Positions 53,220 to 62,350 are shown, counted from the first letter of the stretch. The stretch is DNA of 64,000 nucleotides from UBA2287 sp037442025 (GCA_037442025.1 JBBIRB010000010.1:1-64000), one strand, 5' to 3'. The notes: generated from the sequence alone by a model not told the origin. A program made the numbers and translations.

Positions 53220-54653
53220 TTAACCCTCCAGTTCTCGGTGCTTAACTAGAACCCTTACTCCTTCCTGATTGTTAAAAAGTTCAGCCAGCCGGCTTGCCAT
53301 ATAAACCGAACGGTGCTGCCCGCCAGTGCAACCAAATGCAATTTCTAAATGCTCAAATCCTCGCGATTTGTACACATCAATTGTGGCGCGAATTAAACTT
53401 AGGGTTGTATCGAAGAATTTTTCTACTTCCCTGTGCTTTGCCAAAAAATTGGCTGTTTTCTTGTCGAGACCCGTGAGTGTGGCAAATTCGGCTAGCCTAC
53501 CGGGGTTTGGTAATCCGCGGCAATCGAATACAAATCCGCCTCCATGCACAGGGTGCTCACTGGGATAGCCCTTTTTGAATGAGAAACTCGATATGTGAAT
53601 TGTTAATCCTTTAAAATTTGATTGCTCCGCTTCATTTAAGGTGTAATTATTCTGAAGTATTCTGCCAATGTTAGCCAAATGGGGCAACTCGTTTGCTAGG
53701 TTTTCGAGCAGTTCGTTTAGGTTCATTACAGCATTGGGAATGCTAAGTAGAAAATGGCTCTTTCTCTCGAAGAAACCTCTGTAGCCGTAAGCCCCCAGAA
53801 CCTGCAGGGTTCTGAAAAGGGCAAAGTATGGCATGAGCGACACGTATTTGTAAATATCAACCTCTCTCTTGCCGGCCAATTGTTCGAGGTAGCGCTGAAA
53901 TAATTCGTTTCGGATTTCCTTTGGAAAATTGGCTCTGGCCTGGTAAATAAACGATGCTATGTCGTATAGTGCTGGCCCAATTCGCCCCCCCTGGTAGTCG
54001 ATAAAATGGGGTAATCCACTTAAAATAATCACATTACGCGACTGGAAATCGCGATACATGAAGTAATCGGCAGGAGCCTGCAACAGTTTTTTGGAAAGGG
54101 TTTCAAAATCATTTTCCAAAGCATCGTCGTTAAATAGCGTGCCTGTGGGTTTCAGAAAGGAGTACTTGAAGTAGTTCAGATCCCAGAATATGCTTCGATT
54201 ATCGAATGGCCTATGCGAGTATAGCCTAGTAGAGTCGATGCCTTCGAAACCTTCGGTTTGAAACTTTACCAATTCATCAACGGTAAATAAAAGTAACTTT
54301 TTGGTCGGCAAAGCCGAGGGTTCATTCCAATTAACCACGTGCGATACCAAATCGAAAAGCGATTGATTGCCTAAGTCGTTTTGAAGGTAGTATAACCTAT
54401 TGGACGAAACTGCCAATATTTGCGGAACTTTTAACCCAGCGTTCGCGAAATGGCTGGAGAGATAAATGAATGCCTCATTTTCTTCGGTAATAGGGTTGTA
54501 AACCCCAATTAATGTTGTATCGCCATTGGTAAGTCTGTAATATTTTCTGTTTGAGCCCGACTCGGCAAGGGGAGAAATAGCCAACGGATTTAAGCCCGTT
54601 ACCTTTCGGAATAGTTTGCTTAACTCATCGGTTGCTTGCAATTGTATAGCCAT
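53220..54653 (-). CDS. aminoglycoside-phosphotransferase-like kinase fused to RapZ C-terminal domain
   Basis: The 477-residue protein is a fusion. Residues about 1-330 fit the AmgK-like kinase fold (GSNRKYYRLTN, catalytic YMYRDFQSRNVIIL, DYQGGRIGPALYDIASF), suitable for a MurNAc/GlcNAc anomeric kinase. Residues about 350-477 match the C-terminal domain of RapZ (FSFKKGYPSEHP, FDCRGLPNPGRL, CTGGQHRSVYMASRLAEL), which in E. coli senses glucosamine-6-phosphate. The domain join suggests an enzyme linked to a sensor of the same sugar pathway (inference). It heads the leftward operon with the 43-residue protein and the MurU-like gene. Confidence 0.9.
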   Translation of the reverse strand: MAIQLQATDELSKLFRKVTGLNPLAISPLAESGSNRKYYRLTNGDTTLIGVYNPITEENEAFIYLSSHFANAGLKVPQILAVSSNRLYYLQNDLGNQSLFDLVSHVVNWNEPSALPTKKLLLFTVDELVKFQTEGFEGIDSTRLYSHRPFDNRSIFWDLNYFKYSFLKPTGTLFNDDALENDFETLSKKLLQAPADYFMYRDFQSRNVIILSGLPHFIDYQGGRIGPALYDIASFIYQARANFPKEIRNELFQRYLEQLAGKREVDIYKYVSLMPYFALFRTLQVLGAYGYRGFFERKSHFLLSIPNAVMNLNELLENLANELPHLANIGRILQNNYTLNEAEQSNFKGLTIHISSFSFKKGYPSEHPVHGGGFVFDCRGLPNPGRLAEFATLTGLDKKTANFLAKHREVEKFFDTTLSLIRATIDVYKSRGFEHLEIAFGCTGGQHRSVYMASRLAELFNNQEGVRVLVKHRELEG

Positions 54654-54656
54654 GGT

Positions 54657-55337
54657 TTATCCGAAAAAGTAGTATAATGGAATAATGAACAGCAAGGCTG
54701 GAATAAGGTTCATGACCTCAATTTTCTTAATATTTAGAATGCTAAGAGATAAACCAATAAGCATGATTCCACCGGTAGCTTCAATTTCGTTAATAAAAGG
54801 TTCGCTTATGGATGCACCAATCCAGAAACTTAGCAAACTTATGCTTCCCTGATATAAAATGAGAGGAATGGCCGAAAACAGAACCCCTATGCCCAGAGAG
54901 GCAGCAAGGGCAACTGCTGTAAATCCATCCATTAAACTTTTTATTAGTAGAAGCTGGGGGTGATTACCCATTCCTTCCTGAATCGCACCAAGTATAGCCA
55001 TCGATCCAACACAGTAAATAAGAAAAGCGGTCATTAATCCCTCGTTAAATTTTCCGCTTTGCATTTTCAATTTAATCTGCAAGAACGAACCGCTTTTTTC
55101 CATCCTTTCCTGAAGGTTCAGAACAGTGCCTAAGAGCCCACCCAGAATTAAACTGAATACAACAAGTAGCGGATTCTGGGTTTTTATACTCATGGCAACC
55201 CCCAGAAACATAGTAAACAGCCCAATAACGTTGAAGAAAGTATTCGAAACCTTTGTGGGAATTCTCGAGCCCAGTAGCAATCCTATTGCCCCTCCCACCA
55301 CTATGGCTCCCGCATTTATTAACGTGCCAAAAATCAT
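54657..55337 (-). CDS. DUF554 family membrane protein
   Basis: The 226-residue protein is very hydrophobic, with about six helices, and matches the DUF554 pattern: GTLINAGAIVVGGAIGLLLG near the start, SLILGGLLGTVLNLQERME and MDGFTAVALAASLGIGVLF. The family has no settled function. It is 3 bases before the kinase-RapZ gene in the same direction, so it may be part of that operon. Confidence 0.85.
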   Translation of the reverse strand: MIFGTLINAGAIVVGGAIGLLLGSRIPTKVSNTFFNVIGLFTMFLGVAMSIKTQNPLLVVFSLILGGLLGTVLNLQERMEKSGSFLQIKLKMQSGKFNEGLMTAFLIYCVGSMAILGAIQEGMGNHPQLLLIKSLMDGFTAVALAASLGIGVLFSAIPLILYQGSISLLSFWIGASISEPFINEIEATGGIMLIGLSLSILNIKKIEVMNLIPALLFIIPLYYFFG

Positions 55338-55444
55338 TGTAAGTAAATTTTTGTGCGAACTTAGTGATTTTTCGAATACTAAATTCGGTTGCTGTAAAAA
55401 GCACGTACTACGAGCAGCTCAATTATTTTTTCTATAGAATAAAA

Positions 55445-56494
55445 TTACATCTGGTTTTCTGCCGCAATAAATTCCTCGGCCTTTTCAACCATTGCTTTCG
55501 AACCTACAACGAAGGGCACTCTTTGATGAAGGCCGATTGGCTTAATGTCGAGAATGCGTTGGGTTCCAGTTGAAGCCTTTCCTCCGGCTTGCTCGGCAAG
55601 GTATGCAATGGGATTGCATTCGTATATGAGACGGAGTTTCCCGTTGGGTGCCGATTTGGTTTCAGGGTACAGGAATATTCCGCCCTTAAGCAGGTTCCTA
55701 TGAAAGTCAGATACCAACGAGCCAATGTAACGCCCCGAGTAGGGTCGGTTCGTGGGTGTGTCGTCCTCCTGGCAGTATTTCACATACTTTTGAATGCCCA
55801 CGGGCATTTTACTTAGGTTTCCTTCGTTTACCGAATAAATAGTTCCGTTTTCAGGTGTTTTAATATTGAAGTGCGAGAGGCAAAATTCGCCAATCGATGT
55901 GTCGAGCGTAAAGCCGAAAACTCCTCGACCCGTAGTGTAAACCAATACGGTCGACGAGCCGTAAAGGATATAACCCGCTGCAACCTGCTTCGATCCTTCC
56001 TGTAAAAAGTCGGCCTCAGTGGCTGGAGTGCCCCTTGGTGAAACTCTCCGAAAAATGCTGAAAATGGTACCTATCGATACGTTAACATCAATATTCGACG
56101 ACCCGTCGAGGGGGTCCATACAAACAATGTAGTTCCCATCAACCGAAGGCTTGTCAGTAAGCACAATATATCCCTCGTCCTCTTCTGAACCTATTCCGCA
56201 GCATTCGCCCGATACTATGAGCGATTGCTTAAACCGCCAGTTAGCAAACACATCGAGTTTTTGCTGCTCTTCTCCCTGTATGTTAACATCGCCTGCTCGC
56301 CCAATAATATCAATAAGTCCGGCCTTGTTCACCTTTTTATTTACAACCTTAGCGGCTACTCCAATATGGTAAAGCAAACGGGTAAATTCTCCCGTTGCGT
56401 AAGGAACATTGGCCTGGCTTTCAATAATGAACTGCGTGAGCGTTTTAATGGTGTAGCCCTGAAGGCGCGAAACGATTTCGTGATCTTGCGACAT
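55445..56494 (-). CDS. fbp: class I fructose-1,6-bisphosphatase
   Basis: FBPase hydrolyses fructose-1,6-bisphosphate in gluconeogenesis. The 349-residue protein (ATG 56494, MSQDHEIVSRLQG) has the metal-binding signature MDPLDGSSNIDVNVSIGTIF, the phosphate-binding Lys/Arg region (KLRLIYECNPIAYLAEQAGG) and the end with LHQRVPFVVGS. It is a single leftward gene about 108 bases upstream of DUF554. An earlier in-frame start at 56554 is less likely. Confidence 0.95.
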   Translation of the reverse strand: MSQDHEIVSRLQGYTIKTLTQFIIESQANVPYATGEFTRLLYHIGVAAKVVNKKVNKAGLIDIIGRAGDVNIQGEEQQKLDVFANWRFKQSLIVSGECCGIGSEEDEGYIVLTDKPSVDGNYIVCMDPLDGSSNIDVNVSIGTIFSIFRRVSPRGTPATEADFLQEGSKQVAAGYILYGSSTVLVYTTGRGVFGFTLDTSIGEFCLSHFNIKTPENGTIYSVNEGNLSKMPVGIQKYVKYCQEDDTPTNRPYSGRYIGSLVSDFHRNLLKGGIFLYPETKSAPNGKLRLIYECNPIAYLAEQAGGKASTGTQRILDIKPIGLHQRVPFVVGSKAMVEKAEEFIAAENQM

Positions 56495-56661
56495 ATAATT
56501 AGGGTTTGGCAAGTTGATGTTTGTGCTTAAAAAGTGAACTTGTCGAAATAACAATTATACAAAAATTATTGCTTTGCTCGCTAATTTTTCAGAATTAAAA
56601 CGTTTGCAAACATAGCTCATTGTATAAAAATGAAAAAGAGTTGCGTAAATATTTGCTTAAA

Positions 56662-56693
56662 ATTGCCAATGTCGAAACTGTATAATAAGTTTG
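56662..56693 (+). promoter_or_regulatory. aspartate kinase promoter
   Basis: ATTG (56662-56665) is followed after 20 bases by TAAGTTTG (56686-56693), a full TAnnTTTG match. The inferred transcript begins near 56700, downstream of the earlier in-frame ATG codons (56630, 56669) and just before the ATG at 56717, which settles the start. Confidence 0.55.
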
Positions 56694-56716
56694 TTTCATC
56701 TTTATTTTTCGTAAAC

Positions 56717-57997
56717 ATGTCAACAAATAAAAATCTTCGAGTTTATAAGTTTGGAGGAGCTTCTGTAAAATCGGGCGAAGGCGTTAAGAACCTTGCCCAA
56801 ATTTTAAAGTTAACTTCAAATAACCTGATAGTGGTAGTTTCTGCAATGGGCAAAACTACGAATGCTCTCGAAAGGTTGTTAGACCATTATTTAACTTCAA
56901 CAGAAGGCCTTTGGGATAGTTTTGATGCATTGAAACAGTACCACTTGCAAATTGTAGAGGATCTCTTTCCTGCAGATACTACCAAATCAGTTCTAGATAG
57001 AATAGGTAACTCATTTCGTGAGTTGGAATTAATGCTAAAAACAAAACCGCAGGGCGATTATAACTTCTATTACGACCAGGTAGTTTCGTATGGAGAGATT
57101 TTATCGACTCAAATTGTCTTTGAATATCTTAAAAACAAAGGTTTTAATATTCAATGGATTGATGCCCGAAAGGTACTGCGTTCCAACCCAAATTTTCGAG
57201 AAGGGATTATCGACATGGAACAGTCGCAGGCTTTTTGCAAAAGTACTTTCACTTTCGAAGGAGCTAGTGTTTATATTACCCAGGGATTTATTGCCGGAAC
57301 GGCAAGTGGGCACACCACAACCCTTGGGCGCGAAGGATCGGACTATACCGCAGCACTACTAGCCAACCTTCTCGATGCAAGCGATGTAACAATTTGGAAG
57401 GACGTGGAAGGGGTGCTGAATGCCGACCCTCGTATTTTCCCTAATACAGTGAAACTTAACGAAGTGTCGTTTAAGGAGGCGGTTGAGTTGGCTTACTGCG
57501 GAGCACAAATTATTCACCCAAAAACCATTAAGCCTCTTCAAAATAAAGGAATTCCGTTATACGTAAAATCTTTTTTAAATCCCTCCGCCAGTGGGTCTCG
57601 CATCGTACCCGATGTTGAGGTGGAACAACTTCCTCCTATACTGGTATTAAAAACCAATCAGGTACTAATTTCGCTTACTCCCCGCGACTACTCATTTGTT
57701 ATTGAGGATTGCCTTAGCCGAATTTTTGCCATTTTCTACAAACAAAGGGTTAAGGTGAACATTGTGCAGAGTTCGGCCATTAGTTTCACAGTATGTGTTG
57801 ATAACGAGAAACACTTTTTACCGGGAGCAATGGCCGAGTTGGCCATCGATTTTACGGTACGTTACAACGAAAAGCTCGAATTGCTTACCATAAGGCATTA
57901 CACCCGCGAGGTTATAAGCGAACTAACTCAAGGTAAAACCATATACCTACAGCAGCTTACCCGTAGCACTGCGCGTTTTGTGCTCGACGAGAGGTAG
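56717..57997 (+). CDS. aspartate kinase
   Basis: Aspartate kinase begins the lysine, threonine and methionine pathway. The 426-residue protein has the amino-acid kinase start VYKFGGASVKSGEGVKNLAQ, the substrate loop TTLGREGSDYTAALLANLL and the WKDVEGVLNADPR motif. Two ACT-like regulatory parts follow at about 290-420. It is monofunctional: there is no homoserine dehydrogenase. I use ATG 56717 (MSTNKNLRVYKFGG) because the promoter lies at 56662-56693. It ends 6 bases from the convergent DUF1801 gene. Confidence 0.94.
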   Translation: MSTNKNLRVYKFGGASVKSGEGVKNLAQILKLTSNNLIVVVSAMGKTTNALERLLDHYLTSTEGLWDSFDALKQYHLQIVEDLFPADTTKSVLDRIGNSFRELELMLKTKPQGDYNFYYDQVVSYGEILSTQIVFEYLKNKGFNIQWIDARKVLRSNPNFREGIIDMEQSQAFCKSTFTFEGASVYITQGFIAGTASGHTTTLGREGSDYTAALLANLLDASDVTIWKDVEGVLNADPRIFPNTVKLNEVSFKEAVELAYCGAQIIHPKTIKPLQNKGIPLYVKSFLNPSASGSRIVPDVEVEQLPPILVLKTNQVLISLTPRDYSFVIEDCLSRIFAIFYKQRVKVNIVQSSAISFTVCVDNEKHFLPGAMAELAIDFTVRYNEKLELLTIRHYTREVISELTQGKTIYLQQLTRSTARFVLDER

Positions 57998-58003
57998 TGG
58001 CAA

Positions 58004-58354
58004 TTAGCTATTGTTTTCCTTTACCCTAAAGCTTACAATTTTCGATATGAGTTTTAAGGGCAACGGTTTATTATGTGGAAATTGAACCGACCCTTTGGCC
58101 CATTTGTACTCCAATAGTTCGGTGCGAAATGCTTCAACGCCCGATGGCGTGGGGTAAAATCCGATATGATTTTTATAGGCAGCAAAGTGAACCAGATTGC
58201 CATTAAGGTAGAACGTTGGCATTCCGTAACTTATCTTCTCGCTTGCATTTGGGGCTTCGTTGCTTATAGCTGCCCGAAGCTCGTGTAACCGAACCTGAAC
58301 CTCGGGAGGGAAAGTGCTAATGTATTCGTCGATAGTATGAAAGGGCATTGGCAT
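58004..58354 (-). CDS. DUF1801-family protein (YdhG-like)
   Basis: The 116-residue cytoplasmic protein matches the DUF1801 fold: YISTFPPEVQVRLHELRAAI, EKISYGMPTFYLNG, HFAAYKNHIGFYPTPSG and KGSVQFPHNKPLPL. Relatives include the Bacillus iron-handling protein YdhG, but function here is unproven. It is a single gene, convergent with the aspartate kinase and followed upstream by a lipoprotein gene. Confidence 0.88.
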   Translation of the reverse strand: MPMPFHTIDEYISTFPPEVQVRLHELRAAISNEAPNASEKISYGMPTFYLNGNLVHFAAYKNHIGFYPTPSGVEAFRTELLEYKWAKGSVQFPHNKPLPLKLISKIVSFRVKENNS

Positions 58355-58390
58355 GATTATCCATTATTGTTTTTTTTCGCTGAATAATTA

Positions 58391-58885
58391 TTAGTTGGGT
58401 TTTACAGTGAAAAGCGCTTTATGACCAATAAAAGTGTTTTGGTTACTGTACGCCTCTATGCCTAAGGTGTAACTATGAACATGCTTTTGAAGGGTGCCAA
58501 GCGAATCCACATACCAAAGTTCTTTAAACTGAACTTTGCTAACCTTTTCGCGAGCAAAACCCTCGGTGGCTTCAATTTTTTTAACTTCATCGGTTGACAG
58601 CGGCTTCCCGTTGTAATAGTCGAATGCCCTAAACCGATTGGAATAAATACCATCGAAAATAAACGAAACAAACGCTTCGCGGTTAAGGTGTTTTAGCTGC
58701 TCAACTTCCCAAATATTCCCCTCATCGAGGGCACGAAGCATTACGTCGTATGTAATGGTGTCGGCAAGGGTAATTTGCGACTGAAGCAAGGTGGGTTTTT
58801 TATCAGCCGTTGGGCTATTGTTACTACAGCATGAGTGTAGAAAGGTAAGAACGATAATTAAAAAGAACAATGGAATTCGATTCAT
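58391..58885 (-). CDS. small lipoprotein, unknown function
   Basis: I chose the ATG at 58885 (MNRIPLFFLIIVLTF), which gives a lipoprotein signal (LHSCC; Cys18 or Cys19). The 164-residue protein has a charged helical part (TYDVMLRALDEGNIW) and a strand-rich end with VQFKELWYVDSLGTLQKHV. The helical start faintly recalls GldN-type gliding/secretion proteins, but I cannot support that call. It lies 36 bases upstream of the DUF1801 gene. Confidence 0.6.
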   Translation of the reverse strand: MNRIPLFFLIIVLTFLHSCCSNNSPTADKKPTLLQSQITLADTITYDVMLRALDEGNIWEVEQLKHLNREAFVSFIFDGIYSNRFRAFDYYNGKPLSTDEVKKIEATEGFAREKVSKVQFKELWYVDSLGTLQKHVHSYTLGIEAYSNQNTFIGHKALFTVKPN

Positions 58886-59064
58886 AGTTTTACTGTTTGT
58901 TGCCAATAAATTTATGACGAAATCGTTTTAAATCAAAATTGGTAAGAACTGAATTTGCTTAAATGGAAGTTGGTATACCTAAGTAGATATGAGCATTTTT
59001 ATACGCATTCCTTAATGATTTGGGCGCTAGCATATCTTTCAAGGTTCAACTTTTTACAAGTTAA

Positions 59065-59529
59065 ATGTTGAGGGAAAGAATATATATGGTAAAAATAAAA
59101 TCGACAGAAAATATGAAAAAAAGAATGCTAAAATCAACTATTCCTGTAATATTGGCTATAATGGAAGTGGTTATCCTGCTTGCAATTGCCAATTATATAA
59201 TTGACCCAAATGCATTTTTGAATATTTCAAAATGCGAAAACCAACAATTCTTTTTCGTAATTATTCCAATTGTTGCAGTATTGGGAATACTTGTTCAATT
59301 TTTTATTGCAATTCCTTTGTGGAATAGGTTTCGTGTAGAAAAAAAGGTAATTGGTATAAATCTTTTTCAATTCATTTTACTAATTACTCTGATTGGTGGG
59401 CTTGTCTTCGGGTTTTTATTTTGGGAAAGAGATTATGGTATTATTGAGTTCTGGCTTGTAACAGCCACTGGGGTTTCTGCAATTGGTGTGTATTGGGTGG
59501 CGAATGCTCTGGTAATGAGTCGGCTATAG
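59065..59529 (+). CDS. small membrane protein, unknown function
   Basis: The 154-residue protein has about four hydrophobic helices (about residues 23-43, 56-80, 91-115 and 127-150). Two short basic stretches (KKRMLKS and FRVEKKV) should lie inside the cell. Several ATG codons near the start are possible (59065, 59086, 59113), and the longest is used. It overlaps the convergent YceI gene by 6 bases. I recognise no family. It is AT-richer than the neighbours by eye, so it may be acquired. Confidence 0.55.
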   Translation: MLRERIYMVKIKSTENMKKRMLKSTIPVILAIMEVVILLAIANYIIDPNAFLNISKCENQQFFFVIIPIVAVLGILVQFFIAIPLWNRFRVEKKVIGINLFQFILLITLIGGLVFGFLFWERDYGIIEFWLVTATGVSAIGVYWVANALVMSRL

Positions 59530-60162
59530 TATACCCTGTTGTTCTGTAACACTAGGAAAATCATTTATTGAGGGTGTTGTTCTAATTGTGAAGTCGAAGT
59601 GAATAATTATTTCATTATTTACCCTAATGAACCCTAATGCAGCAACGGGAGCGTTTATTTCAAAATCGGACATCAGGAATTGCCTTGAACCCGTAAAACG
59701 ATACTCGTTTTCTTTTACCTTGTTCCAATCAACTTCAATTTCAACAATTTTGCATTTTCCACTTATTGTTATCGCAACGGTGGTTTTTAATGATCCTTTA
59801 TAAGAGGCCTTCGAATCGCCTAAAGGTTTGGCACTTATCAGTTCGGCTTCAATATTGGGAAATTTATCCGACTTCAACGCCTTTTGTAAATCTCTGCTCA
59901 TCAAGGGATTCTTACAGTCGAACGATGCAACTTTAATCCTTAACAAAGCATTTTTAAAATTTATATTACTCGTTTTGTCGTCATGGCTAATTGATAATAA
60001 ACCACTTGTTGAGTTGCTGTTTACTACACATTGAAAATCATTAAGATTGCTTGAGCCCGATAATACAATTGAACTGTTATCTCTAATGGAGTACTTTAGC
60101 ATACTGCTGGTTTTTGTTGCTGTATTGCTAACTAACAGAAGTATTAAAAGGCTATTAAGCAT
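59524..60162 (-). CDS. YceI-like lipocalin-fold protein (second copy)
   Basis: The 212-residue protein has a short signal peptide and the YceI plan: VLSGSSNLNDFQCVV, close to the GTSNLHDWTAEV of the other copy, then repeating beta strands. YceI proteins bind isoprenoid-like lipids in the periplasm. I use ATG 60162 because the longer start at 60198 lies inside the terminator that follows the porin gene. It is divergent in sequence from the copy at 61596. Confidence 0.75.
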   Translation of the reverse strand: MLNSLLILLLVSNTATKTSSMLKYSIRDNSSIVLSGSSNLNDFQCVVNSNSTSGLLSISHDDKTSNINFKNALLRIKVASFDCKNPLMSRDLQKALKSDKFPNIEAELISAKPLGDSKASYKGSLKTTVAITISGKCKIVEIEVDWNKVKENEYRFTGSRQFLMSDFEINAPVAALGFIRVNNEIIIHFDFTIRTTPSINDFPSVTEQQGIL

Positions 60163-60178
60163 CGTTTTAATAATTAAA

Positions 60179-60224
60179 AAAAGAATGAGCATTCTCACAA
60201 TTCCGAGAGAGTGCTCATTCTTTT
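60179..60224 (-). terminator. hairpin terminator after the porin gene
   Basis: AAAAGAATGAGCA (60179-60191) pairs perfectly with TGCTCATTCTTTT (60212-60224), with partly paired inner bases, and the leftward transcript ends in a T run. It separates the porin gene from the second YceI gene. Confidence 0.75.
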
Positions 60225-60232
60225 AAAGGAGG

Positions 60233-61552
60233 TTAAAATCCAATAGCTGCTTCAATCATAAATCCGCTGAACTTAGCACCGTTTCGAATATCAGTTGCAG
60301 CAAAGTCCTTATAACTTTGCGTTACATACTCAAGTTTTAATAGCATGTTTTTAGTGGGAAACCAACCTGCAGCAAATTGCATACGGTCGATAGAAATGTC
60401 GTAGGGTGTTGTGGCATCTAATGTTCCGCTAACCATGTTATATCTTGCACCAACAAATACTTGTTCTCTTGGCATAAAGCGGTAAACAACCTCGCCTGCA
60501 AGTTGATTAAAACTGCGCGAAGGGGGATTTGGAGCTGCAGTAGTTAGCTGTCTAACACCGCTGGCAATCTCGTAAGTTCCAAAAATCTCTAACCCTTTAA
60601 ACTTTACAAATGGGTTAATTGAAATGGCAGTTACTTTATGTTGGAATGCAGGGTTAATTTGTCCCGATGTAAAGTTGTTTGCGGGAGTGGCAGTTTCTCC
60701 TTCAATAACCATGTAGTAACGCGAACCAGTTCTGTCGCCAGCATACAGTGTGTTACGGGTGGTACCGGCATTTGTGTAAATGCTTGCGGTAAGGCGTAGG
60801 CGTAAATCTTCGTTAATTTGCGAATCGTAACCAGCTTTTGCATAAATCGATGGGCTTTTTTTAAGTACATCGCCAGCATTTGGGTTGCCATTTGGGTAGT
60901 AGGCTTCTCTAACATCACCATTTATAAGCCCTCCGTTAATTCCAAGCATTACAAACACATTATTAATAGGGCGAACGTAAACTTCACCACCAATTTCGGT
61001 GGTAAATGCGTCCATAATGTAGTTGCCCACAAATGCATTCATAATAGTATTGCCATTGTCGCTGCGGCGGAAATGCTGGTCGCCGTAATTGGGCATGAAA
61101 TGACCAATTTTTACTGTTAGGTACTTGGAAAACCAGTCGGGGTTGCCAAACATGGGCAGTTTATCTACCTGAATGTAACCTCCCTTTACCCAAAATTCAG
61201 GATGGTGGCGCGACGACATGTAATTCTCCAACGATACGCGAATTCCATCAGCCAGCTGAATGTCGAAGTTGAGGTTAGCTGTTGCTAAATTAAAACCAGC
61301 TGCCAAAGGATAAAGGTTAACCGCTGGCGTTGAAGTGTTACTATGCTTTAGCGATTGAAACTGCTGGGTGAAATTTCCGCCTACCTTCACTTTTAAACCT
61401 GTAAAATCAACCGTATCGGACTTATCTGTTTCAATAACATTTATCCCTTTTTGGTCGGCGGGACGTGCAAACTGAATTTTCTGCTTTTGAGCAAAAACTG
61501 GAAGCGAAAGCGTAGCAATTGCAATAATTGCCGAAAGAAATTTAATTTTCAT
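60233..61552 (-). CDS. outer-membrane porin, beta-barrel
   Basis: The 439-residue protein has a signal peptide (about 1-22, ending PVFAQ) and a beta-barrel pattern with many aromatic end residues. Strands such as GGYIQVDKLPMF, LTVKIGHFMPNYGDQHFRR and MLLKLEYVTQSYKDF resemble phosphate-selective or multidrug-associated porin-like proteins of Bacteroidota. It is encoded between two YceI-like genes and 43 bases after the first one, so they are one operon. The solute is unknown. Confidence 0.8.
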   Translation of the reverse strand: MKIKFLSAIIAIATLSLPVFAQKQKIQFARPADQKGINVIETDKSDTVDFTGLKVKVGGNFTQQFQSLKHSNTSTPAVNLYPLAAGFNLATANLNFDIQLADGIRVSLENYMSSRHHPEFWVKGGYIQVDKLPMFGNPDWFSKYLTVKIGHFMPNYGDQHFRRSDNGNTIMNAFVGNYIMDAFTTEIGGEVYVRPINNVFVMLGINGGLINGDVREAYYPNGNPNAGDVLKKSPSIYAKAGYDSQINEDLRLRLTASIYTNAGTTRNTLYAGDRTGSRYYMVIEGETATPANNFTSGQINPAFQHKVTAISINPFVKFKGLEIFGTYEIASGVRQLTTAAPNPPSRSFNQLAGEVVYRFMPREQVFVGARYNMVSGTLDATTPYDISIDRMQFAAGWFPTKNMLLKLEYVTQSYKDFAATDIRNGAKFSGFMIEAAIGF

Positions 61553-61595
61553 TGTAGTAGTTTTAGTTAGTTAATTTTTATTATTTGTTGGGAAC

Positions 61596-62180
61596 TTACT
61601 TTGCTTTTAGAACCACTTTGAAATTGAGGGTTACCTCATCGCCAGTTGTGAGCGCTCCAAACATGGCTGTTGGTGGCTCAACTTTATAATCGGTCATTTT
61701 TATTTTTTTTGTGCCCGAAAACTCGATGTAGCCATTCGACATTACTTTGCCGGTTGCTTCGAGGCTAACAGTTTGGTTTACTCCGGCAATGGTCAATATG
61801 CCAGTCGTATTCACTTTGTACCCGGAAGCACTTTCCGATATTTTGTCTACTTTAGAAAGTTTATAGGTAATTCGTGGGTGTTTCTTCGAATTAAGCGCAT
61901 CGTTAATTTTCGAGTTCATTATGCTCCCCTTCGAACTTTTAAACGATTGAGCATCAACTGTTACCTGAAGGTCTTGTATGTTGACAAGTTTCCCTCCCTC
62001 AACTGTTACTTTAAAGGTTCCGTTTATTTTTTCGACTTCAGCAGTCCAATCGTGAAGATTCGATGTACCTGCTACCGACATGCTATGAGACGAAATTTCG
62101 AAAAGTGCTTGAGCCCTGATGCTAATGGGGAGAAATGCAACTGATACCAATAGCACCCATTTGAAAAAGGTGAGTTTCAT
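61596..62180 (-). CDS. YceI-family periplasmic protein
   Basis: The 194-residue protein has a signal peptide (about 1-23) and the YceI motif SVAGTSNLHDWTAEVEK, then repeated beta strands (VQTVSLEATGKVMSNGYI-like) ending in EVTLNFKVVLKAK. YceI proteins hold a hydrophobic ligand in a lipocalin-like barrel. It is the first gene of the yceI-porin operon, about 54 bases after the inferred transcript start at a sigma-54 promoter (62245-62260). Confidence 0.88.
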   Translation of the reverse strand: MKLTFFKWVLLVSVAFLPISIRAQALFEISSHSMSVAGTSNLHDWTAEVEKINGTFKVTVEGGKLVNIQDLQVTVDAQSFKSSKGSIMNSKINDALNSKKHPRITYKLSKVDKISESASGYKVNTTGILTIAGVNQTVSLEATGKVMSNGYIEFSGTKKIKMTDYKVEPPTAMFGALTTGDEVTLNFKVVLKAK

Positions 62181-62244
62181 ATTGTTTGTGTTTTGTTTTT
62201 GTTTAAATCCTGAAATGAAAATTGTTCAAAACGGTTCTATATAA

Positions 62245-62260
62245 AGCAACAAGCGAACCA
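62245..62260 (-). promoter_or_regulatory. sigma-54 promoter of the yceI-porin operon
   Basis: On the leftward strand TGGTTCGCTTGTTGCT matches 10 of the 12 specified positions of the sigma-54 consensus TGGCACG-N4-TTGCW, with the -24 GG (62258-62259) and -12 GC (62246-62247) exactly placed. It lies 65-80 bases before the YceI start and overlaps the hairpin at 62251-62284. Confidence 0.72.
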
Positions 62261-62284
62261 TTTGTTCAGAACAAAGGTTCGCTT
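62251..62284. repeat. hairpin overlapping the sigma-54 promoter
   Basis: AAGCGAACC (62251-62259) pairs with GGTTCGCTT (62276-62284); after one bulge, TTTGTT pairs with AACAAA around CAG. It may stop the response-regulator transcript or bind a regulator. Confidence 0.55.
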
Positions 62285-62350
62285 TTGTAGTAAGTAACAG
62301 TAATTCAATGGTATAAAAAGTTAGCGCGATGGTTTTATACCAGAAAAAAT

